Source: Progne subis subis
Lineage: Eukaryota > Chordata > Aves > Passeriformes > Hirundinidae
Direction: 5' to 3'
Assembly: GCA_022316685.1 (NCBI GenBank)
Contig: JAKJHU010000046.1
Coordinates: forward strand, 6,485,001-6,549,000
DNA length: 64,000 nt
The notes below the pieces were generated by a model that did not search any database, was not told the origin of the DNA, and was given only the letters and a program-made list of their open reading frames with translations. Shown in pieces: positions 1 to 13,580 of this stretch. Within the stretch, counting starts at the first letter, position 1; the number at the start of each line of letters is the position of its first letter. The translations under genes and the position numbers were made by a program.

Positions 1-3000
1 TCATGTTTGCTTCAATTCTACATGAGATTTCAATTCTGTTTCCTGCTTCAATCTGCACAGAACTATTCTGAGAGGTTTCGTAATAAAAAGCACTAAAAGC
101 TCATCTGGACTACTCTTGACTTTGCAACAGAGCACAAGCTTATGCCAAAAGAAAAACAATGCAAAATACAATGTTAATTTTGTATTAGAAGGATTATGTA
201 TTTACACGTGCTTTACATATATGGACTGAACTGTCACTGTCACAACCAGCATTATCTCAGTAAGAGGATGATATGGAAAGCATGACAAACACCCACCAAC
301 ACCTCTTTTCTCCCTAGAAGTCACAAAGCCTCAGTGACTCTGCATGCGTGACAGCTCTTCCCACCCAAAACAGAGAAAGTACAGCCTGCACCAGCCTCCC
401 CTGTGTCTCACCACTGAAACTGAGGGTGTTTGATTGTGTCTATATTGTACATTTATTTTAGATCACAAATGGCCTTCTGAAGTGACTCCCCCAAGCATCC
501 TCACTTACTGCGCTTTAGTTCAGTCTTAGTGCAAAAAAAGTGGATCCTTTTTTGACAAAACTACACCAGAAGATGAACTCTCAGAAGGCAACTAACACAT
601 CCCAACTAGTAAAAAGCTGTAGCTGTCAGAAATATCCAGTCTTTGGAACAAGCACCGAGGTCAGGAAAGGATAGTTGGCCCAGACAGCACAGATCATGGC
701 TTGGCTGCAGGTGATCAAGTACCAAAGGAGATAGAGAGCAAGTACTATGAACAGCGCAACGCCATAGCAATACGCCACAGCGATACCGGTGTTTTGCAAA
801 TCCAACATTATTTGCCAAGTACAGTTGTAAGCACATTATAGCTGTCAATATGGCAGGAAACGAAGATATAACTCTATAAGGAGTGCCTGTTGACTGATGA
901 AGGAGAGATAACATAAGAGTGAAGACAAGCTGCTCCACAATGCACTGCTTGCTGATGAGGTTTAAAGGTGCAGTCCTAATAATTCACCTTCTCCATTACA
1001 GTACCAACTACACTCTGCACAAAGACTTCAAAATCTGGCAGAATTTGACACTGAAATTGTAATAGGCTAGAGCACTGATCATGATCCTTTGCATATTATC
1101 TTGCCTAAGTATAATCACCCATCAGGCTCCACTTAGTACAACCTCTCACATCCAAGAAGAAGGCTCAACACCACAAAGTGATCACAGCTAAGGCTGGCTC
1201 TAAAGCATATCTCTATACTGCCAGAAACAACCAGGAATAAATTAGAACTGGATTTCACTAGACTGATTGCCCATTGGTCAAATCCAGCAGAAAGCTAGTG
1301 CATGGATTTTGAATGCCTTTAACAAAACTACCTTTAATGAAACTCTCATCTTTCATGACGAAATCTTCACAACCCAGCTTCACTCTAATAGAAAAACGAA
1401 GCTGTCAAAAAGAAAATCTTTTCATGGAAGCTAAGCCAAGATGATTCAAGAGCAGCCACTAGTATTACTGCATTTGGAAGAAGACTGAAAAGAAATAAAA
1501 CACTTCCTGATTCAAAACACTGAATTTCAATCTAGCATTTCTCAATTCTTCATTAAACTGGAAGAACTTTATGTAAATTCTCTCTGTAATGTCAGAGTCC
1601 ATGGAACAGGCTGCTGCAGCAAAAATGCAGCTGATATCCAAGGAGAGGAACACAGGCTAAACAGAAATCTGAAGGCGCACAGCTCATGGCTAAAGTATGG
1701 CTATAAATACTGAAGTAGAAATAACTTATTTAAGCAAGTAGAATAATTTCTTTCTGTCGACTTTTTCTACACCTATAAATATTTGCTTCTTCCATAATTC
1801 ACATCTTTGCAAGTCTTGGTTGTTGGCATAATTTACCTCTCCAGATTCAGATATCTTATCTTTCCTCATTCCAGTCTTCTGTGTTTTATCACAGAAAATC
1901 CAGGATCCTCACTCTCAACTTCACCACCTTCCATGATTTACACTCTGCATGAGTCTCTATTCCTTCTTCTGTCTCTTTGACTGTATTAAACTAGTTTTTT
2001 TCCTAGACTATCTTTTCATCCTTTTGTGTGTGCATGCTTTGGACTTCTACCATTTTTCACTCCAGGAACAGATATGTTTCTGCTATAAAACTTCTTATCC
2101 CGTCTCATACATGGATCTCCAGACTTGTGTTGCCAGTTAATGTTCTTCTGGAAACAGATAGTATCTTTCTGCACTTCAAAGAATGGCCAGGTCCTGAGAG
2201 TAACTTGCAGAATAGAACTGCTTTCAGACCAAAATCACAGTAGTTTTTTTACAGTTAAAGCAAGATACAATCCTCACTAAAATTAGCTGCTGCTGCAGTA
2301 AATTATACTGGTTTTTTGTGTTCTACAACTTCAAGTTAATGCTAAAAGTACTACAAGAAAATGAGGACCCAGACTATTCATTTGTGAGTTGCCTAAAGCT
2401 GAAATTGGTAGCTTTGCTTATCCCGCTGATAAACAGCTGAAGCAGATAATCTTTAACATAGCAAGTATTGCTCTTATTAACCAAAACAAGATAACCTCTG
2501 CTTAGCTTTAACAAAGAACTCGTGGACTGACTTAATCACTGCTGATGCCCATGGGAACAAAGAGGTCTCTTCTTCTCTAACAAAAGAATAATCTTTTTAA
2601 GAATGGGAGAAAAGTACAGAGTGCCAGGGAAAAGTCACAGCATTTTTTTAAACTAATGCAATCTCAAAAGAGTAAGCCTACCTAGAAGATGAAAACCTAC
2701 TTTCAACAAAGTTTGATGAACTGAAAGATTCTATAAATGGATTTCTGTCTCAGTTTTATTTCTAGGTACTTTTCTTTCTACACTTTGATAAAAAAAAGTA
2801 TTCTCTCTCTACATTTAAAAAACACTTTCAAAGCAGTAAAGTGAAAATTATAATCACTAACAACATGCTCACTCTCTAGAAGGCTACTGGCGAAGATCCT
2901 GTGATTGCGACAAACTGTTTTCTAAAGAAAAAGATGGATTTCAGTAGCTGTAAGAATAGAGGTAATTATTCAACCTATTATAACATCTTTTAACTTAGAT

Positions 3001-4946
3001 TTTTTGATAATAGACTTTGCTTCCATGACATTATACTAATGTAACTGAAAGTATAGAAAAATCTTAGAGGATTATTTTTCTCTGATGGTATTAAAATGTG
3101 TGCAATAAATGGATTATAATAGAAGCCTTTTTAGTAAGCCATGCTACAAATATACTCCAAACTGTTCATGTGCTTTAAGAGAACATATGGATTAAGTGTA
3201 CAGTGAGAAAATAAAAACTGACCACAGAAAAAAAAATTAAGAAATAGCTACAGATGAACAGCTGTCAATATATAAAATGTAGAACTGTTCCACTCAAAAA
3301 AGAGGAAAAATACAATAAAAGCACCCCCAAGCAGAAGACATTTATGCAATATATGGCAGTTTAACTGAACACCAGTCTCCAGTACAGATCAGCATAACTG
3401 GGATAGCATTGTTTTGCTGTCCCTTGGATGCAACATATCTCGGTATCGTAATAACCAAACCAACAAGCTTTTGTTAATTTCCTGTTTCTCTTCTATCTAA
3501 TTAAAAATATCTCTCTCTCCCTTAATGAACATGAATTCACCGTTATCAAGTTGGACCGCAAACAACTCACCCCAGTATTAAAGAGCCTGATATTTAACTT
3601 AGTGGGAAGATTGATAGAGAAAATGATCAAGTTCAAGTTTAATTTCACTGTGGAAACCACTGAAATCAATAGATCTGTTTTTTCTTCAAATTTGCTTATG
3701 AGTCAAGTAATCAAAGAATGAGAAGATGCACAGGTTCTCTCTCCGTATACCTAAATCTAGCAATATGGGCTACCTGTTAAAACTGCCTATTAGCACCCAT
3801 TGGAAATTATTATTAGCAGGGGAGCTCTGATCTACAGGGTACTTGCACTAAATAAAACTGGAGTTCATTATGACTTAAGCATCAGCAAGCATAAGACACA
3901 GAGAAAACCTGAAGAAGATGAGCTAGGGTCTATAGAAAAAATTATTGTTTTTATTAGACCAAGTAAGATTACTGATATATTCTGAGGACACAGGATCCTT
4001 TTCAGGTTTAGAATAGAAACAGCAAAATTCATAGCTAGTTCAAGAATGCCTGCTTTAATTCAATCATAGTAACAGCAAGACTTTGGAGAAGGTGATTTCT
4101 TGGGCAGCAGCAGCAAGTTACCACATTGGGCCAGGTGAAAAAGGCAATAGTTTCTATAGTACAAAGAGAAAAGGAAAAAGGTAGAAATCACCCGTAGAAA
4201 AGAATTTTGCTGGAAATAGAACACTCTGAAACTGTAACACACAGATATTTTTCCTGAGGCTGAGATTTTATTGTTGAACAGATTTATGAAATCTCTGGGG
4301 GGGATTTTTAAAAAAGGCAACTAGCATGTTGAAGTACAACAGATTTAAATTATATTATATACCAAAAAATCCTGACTCATGAACTGATTGCATAGTGGAA
4401 TTCAGCAAAAAGAAAGATATGGAATGGTCGTAACAACAGTCACTTATTCCTAAAACCACTTCTTGCTTTACGAACTGTCAAAGAGTTCAGTTTTGAAAAC
4501 AGACTCTGAATACGTTTTTTAAATTTTGCAATTATAGCATCAATCACATGAAATCCCAGAAAAAACAAATGTGAAAGTACTGTAGAGATAAAACCTGCCT
4601 ATATAATTCCTGACTTGAAACAAATTTAAGTTGTCTAAAAAAGTAACATAATTATTAGAACAGCTGAGATGCACTGCATGGGAAAGAATATTTTTTCTTT
4701 AACCACAAAAGTTGGGTAAATATTTTCACAGGGTAATACCTATGCACAACAACACATTCATTCAGCTTGTAAAGTTGATTTGAAGATGATCAGCATGAAG
4801 TATTTATTAATATATTAACTTTGACTTAACAATTACGTAGCAGTCCTTATATTTTTCAGAAGTTCCTACCCATAAGTATGACCTCGAAAACCTATTTAAA
4901 CTCTCTTTAAGGCTGGATTAGAAGATCCTGGTTCTAAGCTAGATAT
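1..4946. other. Noncoding, intron or intergenic
   Basis: AT-rich DNA with no exon that I trust. The only notable object is a short hydrophobic, CpG-containing open frame on the minus strand at 626-808, treated under findings. I see no repeat family, RNA gene or promoter here. Confidence 0.6.
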
Positions 4947-5098
4947 ACTGATATTAGCTCAATTGGCTGGAGCATGTGCTAATAACACCAAAGTCATAGT
5001 TCAATCCCTGTATGGGCCATTCACGTAAGAGCTGGACTCAGTGATCCTTCTGGGTCCCTTCCAACTCAGAATATCCTGTGAAATCTCTGTGAAATACA
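4947..5098 (+). mobile_element. tRNA-Ile-derived SINE with CR1-like tail (TguSINE1 type)
   Basis: The first 73 or so bases (about 4947-5019) read as a degenerate tRNA-Ile(AAT). They carry an A-box-like TAGCTCAATTGG, an anticodon-loop region CTAATAAC and a B-box-like GTTCAATCC, and they end GGGCCA like the acceptor stem. The next part (about 5028-5098) matches the CR1 3' end, with a GGACTCAGTGATCCTT segment, then GGTCCCTTCCAACTC, then two degenerate copies of the short terminal repeat (CCTGTGAAAT, CTCTGTGAAAT). SINEs of this build rely on CR1 machinery for mobilisation and are known from songbirds. Chicken is not known to have them in quantity. Many substitutions mean an old insertion. I could not identify target-site duplications with confidence. 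Confidence 0.8.
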
Positions 5099-8000
5099 AG
5101 CACTGACATAATACATGAAAGGAATTCAAAGCATCACCATGATTTCACCACACCTGAACTGCCATGTCTGCCTCCCATCATCCCAAGTGTACAGCTACAA
5201 TGCCCTGTGTAATTACATCCACACTGCTGCTCAGATTTCTGGAAGTGTATCCAAGGCCTTTTACCACTCCACTAGCCTGAGTCATTCACAGAAATATTTT
5301 GCAGCATAGAAGAGAACTTGGCTGCTTCTCTCTGAATTACCATATACTGTCAACACATTTAACCAACCATTTCCTCTCTGTATGCAGGTTGACTGGTACT
5401 GGCTACAGCTTGATAAAAACAATCATAGACACGTCCATAATAAACAGATCCACCGGGTTTTCTTCTGGTTGTAAACTCCCAAGAAAAAAGATGCAATGAG
5501 TAGCAGTGTAACATCACTTTTGGCTTTGCAAATCAGAAGAGCTCAGGACAAAATTTATCCAGTTTGATTTTCCAATTCCTCTCCATTTTCAGGGCAGCTA
5601 CCAAAGAGCTAAGGCTGCATCCTCATGCAGAAAAGTACAACGAGCAACGGTTCCAGAATATCCACATAAGAATCAATGTGGTTTTTGTGTGTTAACTCCA
5701 CCAAGCAAATATTTCTTCTGCATCTGAAATATTAGGCCTTGAAGTCAGTGCTGAAACAAATGACCCTGAAGCTAACAGGGCAGCAAATGGCAGCTACAAA
5801 AGGCACCCTGTGTTACACAGGGTTTGGCTGAACATAGACGTACTTAGAGGTATTATGGAGAGATGAATCAGCAGTGCTGCCAGAAGTCTGAAGAGATCCA
5901 CCATCCACATGTTTAACCAGAAAGCAGCTTTATTGCTTCCAGTCTACATGTATGGCAAAGGGCCACCTGCGACCTGCTATTTTAGGGGACCTTCACCCAC
6001 TGCTGTAACTCATGAAACTATATCCTGATTTCAGAACACCTGCCAGAAGAAGGTATAATTATAATTTGGTAGAAAGACTGTGGCTGTCTGGTTGACTGGT
6101 TGAAAATTAGCTCTCAAAAGCAGTTTGATACCAGCATGCCATCTGTCTTGCTGTGACATGCTGCAGCATGCACTGTGCAAGACCAGACACAAGATTGCAT
6201 TGCTTCAGAGGCAACTATCATCAGGAAGGCTGGGTGAAGGGATTCTGGGCCAAACTGACTGATCTTCTACATCTACTCTTTTATAATACAGTGTAACAGA
6301 TATGTGAAAAGGCTGGAAAGAAGTTAATACAACACCACCACACTTGCTGTTTAAGTGTTTTCGGGTTTTTCATTACTTTCCTGCGATGAAATCCCATCTA
6401 ATGAATCCCCTCCCCTGCAAAACTCCTGAATGATTTCAGAAATATTCCACTTTCACATACATTTCATAAATCTTTCTCCTAAAGGCTGTCACAGTGGTAG
6501 ACTAGCGGGATTTTGACTTGAGTGACACACCAGCAGGAGGGTTCTCTGTCCAGCATCTGCATTCAAGACCTTTTAAGATCTGGATATAAATACAGCATAG
6601 CATATAGAATGTTAAGTTCAAATGCTAAATAAATGTACACGTAAATTACCAGATAAATTCCAGCCCATAAGAACAAAATGGTCAAAAAGGAGGATTTATG
6701 AGTTTACTTTGGAAGAAAAGAGTGTTGTAGAAAAAGAACTGTAAAATTCTCACTGCAAAATGAACTCATTACTGCTGGAGTTAAAGAAGAACTCAAGGTT
6801 TAACCTCATCTCCCAAAACTGATACTAAAGCATGTCCAAAATCAAAGCAGGAGCTGCTGTTCAAAATTAAGTTAAAATACATACAACTTTGAGTTAGTGC
6901 TGCAATGGAAAAATATCCAGTGATTAGACAGAGTGCAAGAATCTCAAGTCAGGTTCTAGTATTTGAACATTTTGATCAAGAGAGTAAAAAATAATTTTAT
7001 TTCTATTTTTTTCCATCTATGTAATGCAGAAGCTTTTCAATTTTAAGAATGAAAGATCTCTGTTATATATCAGTGAGTATGGGAGAAAAGGCAAACAAAA
7101 ATGTAATTTGAGACTATACAAACTGTAGCTGCAGCAAAATACAGCATTCATAATGTAAATAACTGCAAAACTACAACAACAGGCATTTTCAGTGTGTCAG
7201 AGCCTCAGTCTTGAGGCATTCCTTTCTTACCTGAGTACACTGGACTTTGACACCAGCAATCCCTGTGTTTGATTAATGTTCTGTTGAAGTTTGCACCTTG
7301 CTGCACAAATCTTATAAATTATCACAAGTACAAATTAGAATTAATTTTTGGCTTTAAGATTCTCAGAAATACGTTTTGTAAAAAGCATCATCTTCCTTAC
7401 TTTGGTCTTATCCTGAACACCAGATTATACATGACAGTGACCCTTCAAGGACAGGTGGGAAAGAGGAATTGTCTGCTCCCATCTGGTCCAGTTTCCCAAA
7501 TATGGCACAGGAATGCCCAAGTTCAAATAACTATTCAAATTAAAACTGTTTCAATTTGGAAAACAATCATTAAATATAGTCCTTCAAGGTAAAAATAGTA
7601 AGAACGCTTCCTATGGCTTCAGTGTCACACCAAGTGAAACAAAAAACAAAACCCCCATTGGTGTTAGTGGTACAAGATGAGCTCTAGATGCTAATCTGAG
7701 AACTTAATTTTAAGTATAATTATGTCCAAGAATAACATGAGAATTAAGTAAGATCTGATAAAACTTATTTTAACTTAACTTAAAACTAATTTTTCTTGTC
7801 TTTTGAATCTTCAAAGGAAAGACAATCTGGTGCCTGAGACACGCTACCAGATTTTCCACATAGACCAAAGGGCAGGTAAATCTGCTGCATAAGGTGTTTT
7901 GGTTATTATTCCTATTGATTATTTTTACTGGAACAAAATTAATCCAAGCCACATCCAGCAAAAACAACACTTGATTAGATGCTCCCAATTTAAGCCCTGA

Positions 8001-9419
8001 AGCTTAGCAGTGAAAGAATTTTAAAGGAATGGAATACACGAGAAAAAATGTTCAATCAGTTCAGAGTTTTCATCATTCTTGCCTGAATTCACCAGTTAAT
8101 AACCTAATAGAATAGAGTTTGTTCCTAACACTAGTTTGTTTGAGACCTGTCCTCTACATAACTATTTCACAGAAGATGGGTAGAGAATAGAACCACGAAC
8201 AGCAGATACTGTTGATTGAACGCCTGTGTACAAAATACCTTTGTATGATCTGCTAAGGAACCTTTTTCACTTATTTCATATTACACTTTCAGTAATATAA
8301 ATTCAATCTCTCCATAACTGAAGCACCTAAAGAATCTACACCTTCGCCACTCAGTTTTGGTGAGGATTCTATTACTGACTCTGCTGTGTGCTCTGAATAT
8401 CCCCGATATTTTGTGAATAGGAGATTTATTGTAGCAGCTACAATTTCATTTGATATCCAAGATTTTTAGATTTCTATCAAAAACAAAATCCAAGAAATAC
8501 ACCTTTATTTAAACAAAAATATACACATAGAAATGCCCCAAGATACATCAGAGAAAACTGCATGATTTATTAAGGCATCTGTCAAAAACCTGTAGTGGCA
8601 CACCACAAGACTATTGAGGTAATAGTTTTTTGTCAGTCATGTACAGCAGGAAGAAACTATTAAGAACAATATGGCCTTTCAAATGGCTGTTAAAGACAGT
8701 ACCATCATTTATAAAGATACTTAACAAAGAGTTAATAAAAACAGCGAGTTCTATGCCGCTAAAAAGAAATACTGCAGTAATTCTACCTCCGAGTTCAAAA
8801 TTCACAATGCAGAGGAAAATATGAAAAGATTCTCTCACACAAGAATAAATGAGTGAACCAGGGACATTAATTGAAAAAGATGCCAAAAATGGAGAAAAAT
8901 TATGAGCTGGAAATAAATTGATGGATTACATAACAGGGTGAAGGACAGAGCTAATACTCATAATTCACAACCATTCAGCACTTGCACTTCATTGTTTAAA
9001 AAATGGCTTAAAAGTATTTTAAGACATACTAAAAAAGTATTAATTGAAACTGGTCAAAAAGAGAGGGAGTCGTTTAAGATGTGAAAATGAATATGTCATT
9101 AACTGATAACGACCCAACCAGTAACCTTCAGCCACTGGGAATGCTGTGCAGCAAATCCATGGCTCTTCTCACATGTCCTGCAGAACACTCTCATGGTGGC
9201 CAGCTACCTTCACTCTACCCCAACACAGCCAGAGCTGTGCTACTCCTCCTTAGGTGTCTGCCTACAAAATATCATTTGCTCTGTGTCCTGTTTACACTGC
9301 ACAGAAATACAGAGGTAAAATCACAGCTGATGCCATTGCTGTAATCCTTATGTGTATTCCTAGATAAAAACAAGCACAATCTCTTAAGTTTCAGTTTAAA
9401 AGAATCAAGGCTAGCTATT
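5099..9419. other. Noncoding, nothing recognised
   Basis: AT-rich sequence with scattered short open frames on both strands that lack protein-like composition or good paired splice signals. No recognisable repeat was found between the SINE and the CR1 fragment. Confidence 0.55.
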
Positions 9420-9484
9420 GCAGTTGGACTAGACAATCTGTAGGTCCCTTCCAACTGAAATATTTTGGACTACTGTATTCTACG
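9420..9484 (+). mobile_element. CR1 LINE 3'-end fragment
   Basis: The stretch GCAGTTGGACTAGACAATC followed by GTAGGTCCCTTCCAACTGAAAT is a clear match to the conserved avian CR1 3' UTR (the 'GGACTAGATGATC ... GGTCCCTTCCAACC' motif). After it comes a decayed version of the terminal octamer repeat. It is a 5'-truncated remnant in plus orientation with no coding capacity. Confidence 0.75.
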
Positions 9485-10515
9485 TATTATTTACATTTTT
9501 TCCTTTGTGGTTGGAATTAAAAGTGGGCTATCTTCAAAGCTAGTATTAATAGCCATTTCTGAGAAATACACTATTATAGGCTAAGTATCCTGGGTTGAGT
9601 GCTCTCAGGACAAAAGGTATGTTACTTAGCAGATACTTTAAAGGAAGGAAAAAAATTCGTAGTATCTTAAGATGTTTCTTCCACATAGGTCTGCAATATC
9701 AAAGAAACAAGCAGTTGGAGATGCTCAGCAAATGAAAGCTGTGGGAACCTCTTGAGGAGTCTGCAGGTAATCAAATTCACCTGGAAAGCACCTCATGGAT
9801 AGAAACTACAATGCACAACATGCAAAGGGATCCATGCGGGCAAAACACAGATGGGTTTCTATACATGTTTATTGTTTATTTTAGCATGGTTTAGTTTATG
9901 GTCTTTTCCTCTTACTCCAGACAGTCTTTTCTCAAGCTCATTGGTGAATATGTATTTTTGTCAAATTAGCATTTTTTCCTGTAGGGTTAAAATACAATTG
10001 AGGAAGCCAGCCTGAAAAAATGGAAGTCTCTAACTACAGAGGAATAAAGTAAAATTATTGCCATACTGTTGTTTGGGTTTTTTTTCAGAAGGGAAGTAAT
10101 TCAGCTCTTTTCTTCTGTAAACTACTTCCTCTCGTAATTCAGGAAGAGTAAAAACAATCCCTCTACCTAGAATAGCAGCAATCCTCTTAGTCTCACATTT
10201 TTTCCTTATTTGCAAATTGAATGCAAGTTTGCAGTGTACAACAGCAGTGTACAATTAGTAAAATACCTGTTTGGCAAAGTCCAATTACCATTGCTAAATA
10301 AACTGAGTGAAGAAAAGAATTCTCTAGTGAGTTTACAGAATTAAATGAAGGAAGCTACTCCTTTCTCTAGAATGCAATTTCCAAATTTTAAAAGGTAATT
10401 TTGAAAGGTATCTTTCAATGCAAACACCTAATTATGCCAATTACCAGAAAAACTTCAAAATGCTTGTACCAGCTTGCATACTTAATAAGCTGATTTTTCT
10501 CATGAGGATGCTCTT

Positions 10516-10574
10516 GGGAAGCTAAGGATATGCTATTATGCTATATATGCATAATAGCATATCCTTAGCTTCCC
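10516..10574. repeat. Perfect inverted repeat, 26-bp arms and 7-nt loop
   Basis: The arm 10516-10541 (GGGAAGCTAAGG ... ATTATGC) and the arm 10549-10574 (GCATAAT ... CCTTAGCTTCCC) are exact reverse complements. They flank the loop TATATAT. A 26-bp arm with no mismatch is far beyond chance in 64 kb. It would fold into a long hairpin as RNA or as a cruciform. I saw no flanking target duplication or terminal CA/TG that would name a transposon. Confidence 0.95.
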
Positions 10575-12117
10575 ATAATATATTCATATGCTATTTTTAT
10601 AAGGGATTAACATGAATTTACAGCTTCCTATCATAGTAAGTCACGTTCATGATGTTATATAAGTATTATATTGTGCCAGCTTTTCTTTCAAGAAAGTATT
10701 GCTACTAGCCAGCTATTCTTAGCAAAGTTTCTGGAATCACAAAGGCTGTGCCAGAAGCACAACTCAAAGGATGCTGAGAGGCATTTTAAAGCGGAAAAGA
10801 GAAATACACAGCAAAACTCGGGTCAATATAATCCAAGTCCTTCCACAGACATACAGAACACTTTAAAGCACTGTCACATACTTTCAGTGGCTATACCAAG
10901 GACTGAAGGACCAAAGGCTTTGTGGGTTACCTCCCCACTTCAGAGAGAGCCATGACTGCTATGCAGTACAGACACGGCCAGGTGAGCTACCAGTGGAAAT
11001 GCTGATATGCTTAATAAAACTCTGAAGTCCAAGAAAGAATGTGTAGTACTGAAAAAGCAAAGATATTATGTAGCTTAATGAAAAAAACCTCATAACAATA
11101 ACAAGAGTTGCCAAAAAGTCAAAGCTGAAAAGATTTTGATTCTTTCTTTCATATGTTTTTAAATTACAGAGTGGATGAGCCTGAGTGATTTAGCTTAGAA
11201 CTGAAATCTGCTCTACAACGCAGGAGTTTAAGCCAGAGAGGGATTAGTGGAATACAGCAGACAGCAGAGAACAGGGCAGGCACATGTCTGGAAGCCAAAA
11301 GAAGTAAAACAATAGACTACACAAAGTATTAAATCAACCTTAACTTCATAATAGAGATCTAAACAATCTCAAAACCTATGACTTGCCTCAATATTATTTA
11401 CTTCTTCTACCTCAAATATAAATGCTCTAAGTACTTATTTATCCTTGCAAGATTTTTACAACTTCAATAGTAAATGGCCATACTTCTGTTTAGACTAAAC
11501 CCTGCTACAAGTAACTATATAAGCAATTATTTTCTATAATTGTTTTTGTTTAGTTTATGTCATTTGGGCATCATAAGGTAAATTAACAAAAATACATCTA
11601 TACAAGTTTGTGTTCAAGCAAACAGAGTATAGCTATATGTATTATACTGCTGAAAGTAGCAATCTTGTAAAAAATGGAAGTATTTTTTACATTTGGCTTT
11701 CACGGGATTAATACACTTACTACATAAAAGCTGTTCTAAACAGTCACAAGACTCCTTAATGAATTGTGTCTTTGTTATTAAGCTTTAGCAGTTTATACTA
11801 GAAAGGGTGTTTACAGTCCCTTCCTAACAGGAAAACTTTCAAAGCTAATGATTTTACCACCAGAAAACAAACTCAAAACTAGTACCTTCCTCAGATTTTA
11901 AGAAATCTCCCTTAACCTGAAGACTTCAAATGCAATTAATTCCTTCTGTAAAAGTACATAGCAAAAATTAACATTTCTCTCCCTTGTGATGCTACTGCTA
12001 CCTGTATTGCAGTTAAGGTTTTAAATAGTTAGGGCCAACCATGTCAACAATATTGTTTATATAGCAAGAAAATAAAACAACTGGGAAAATAAAGCACAAT
12101 TGTCTTTAAGATAAGCA

Positions 12118-12146
12118 CAGTCCCTTCCAACCCAAATGATCCCAGG
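12118..12146 (+). mobile_element. Possible CR1 3'-end scrap
   Basis: CAGTCCCTTCCAACCCAAATGATCC resembles the last 30 bases of CR1 (GGTCCCTTCCAACCCAAACGATTC). The match is short and nothing upstream is recognisable, so it may be a very old remnant or chance. Confidence 0.4.
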
Positions 12147-13524
12147 ACTGTTAAATGGCAGTTAAGCATTTTACCATACAAACGTAACTTTAATAGAAAA
12201 GTAGTCAAGTTAGTGTACACATTATAGAACTATTGGAAATAGGAAGTATTCTAGACATAAGAACTGCAAATCCTGGGTATGAAAAGGAGTTTTGCTTTCC
12301 TGAAGTTCACGGCTCTGAAGAAATAAGATGGGACCCTAAACCAAATTTTTTTTCTATGAGCTTTTAGGAGGTGGTGCTGGCAAAAACGATTCCCTTGCAT
12401 AGATCATGGATCACACCAATAACACAAAATTATCTTTTCTGTATTTTTTAAAGACACATAGTATAGTAAACCACAGAGTATGCAAAGAGAGCTATAAAAT
12501 TATTCCAGGCTTGAATAGTGACATCCAGAGAGATTTAGATCAGAAATGCATAACTTTAGTTCAATAAAGTGAAATTGAGAGAAGATTTGACTGCAGTAGG
12601 TGAGTAAGCACCTTCCAATAGGTTTTAAATCAGATTTTAAATAATTAAATCCAGCATAAAAAATGCATCACAAGAACAAATGGTTGGTCCTTGATGACAG
12701 ACAAACTCAAACTAGAAATGCTTCTTTATCTTGAAGTGTCAGTGACCACTGGGAAAAGCTGTGCACATGGATGATAGTTCTCAGGCTTCTTCCGAAGACT
12801 GCACAGTAGCACAGTTGCCTTTCAACTCCTGAGCTTAGAATAGAGACAACTCAGAAGGATGTCAGACCAGCTAAATGTCTCCATCGACATTAGGCTTTGC
12901 AATTCTACCAGCTTTCTTCCTTTCCCACACAACATGCTGTTACTGCCATCCTGTTTTCAAATCTGATGTACCATCATCCATGCAATCACTAAATCTTTGT
13001 TTTCCTTCTCAAGCTTTCTGGAATATTTTCCAATATTTGATGTTCAAAAAAAGTTTTGATTTTTGAAGGTTGTATCTGTTTCTTTTGAACAAACCAAATT
13101 AAAACATTTTGGGGGTTGGGAAGCAAACAGAAATCCTAGTTATTGACACAGTTCTAGTTTTATCTTTGCAAGCAAGAATTTGATATATATTTTCATTTTT
13201 CCTTGATGTCTTTTTTTAGAGAAATTCATTCTATATATGGTTATGGAAAATACCTGAAGATTTTTCTCACAAACACTGACCTCATATGCAAATCCTACTA
13301 CCATCTTCAAGACAACTAGTACCTGAAGCAGCACCTCTTCTTTTTTGTGCTCAGTGCTTATTTGAAAGGTTTGTTAGTAGCTATTAGGAGGTTTTATATT
13401 TGCAAATACTGTACCTATGAGGTAGACATGAACTATATGATTTAATTCCTTCTGCTTCACAGCAATTAGAGAACTGCACATTATGAAGACCTAAAGCTTA
13501 GAAGAAAATTCTATTTCTATTGGG

Positions 13525-13543
13525 GTTTTTTTGTTTGTTTTTT

Positions 13544-13574
<31 letters not shown>
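13525..13574. repeat. Poly(T) tract
   Basis: A T-rich tract with interrupting Gs ends in an uninterrupted run of 29 Ts (13546-13574). It could be the poly(A) tail of an old minus-strand retrocopy or simple slippage. The flank to its right, where a minus-strand retrocopy body would lie, shows no recognisable gene copy. Confidence 0.9.

Positions 13575-13580
<6 letters not shown>

Noticed and set aside
4947..5019. Functional tRNA-Ile gene
   Set aside because: The A- and B-box-like words are degenerate, the stems no longer pair well, and the sequence runs straight into a CR1 tail, so it is a SINE head rather than a tRNA gene.
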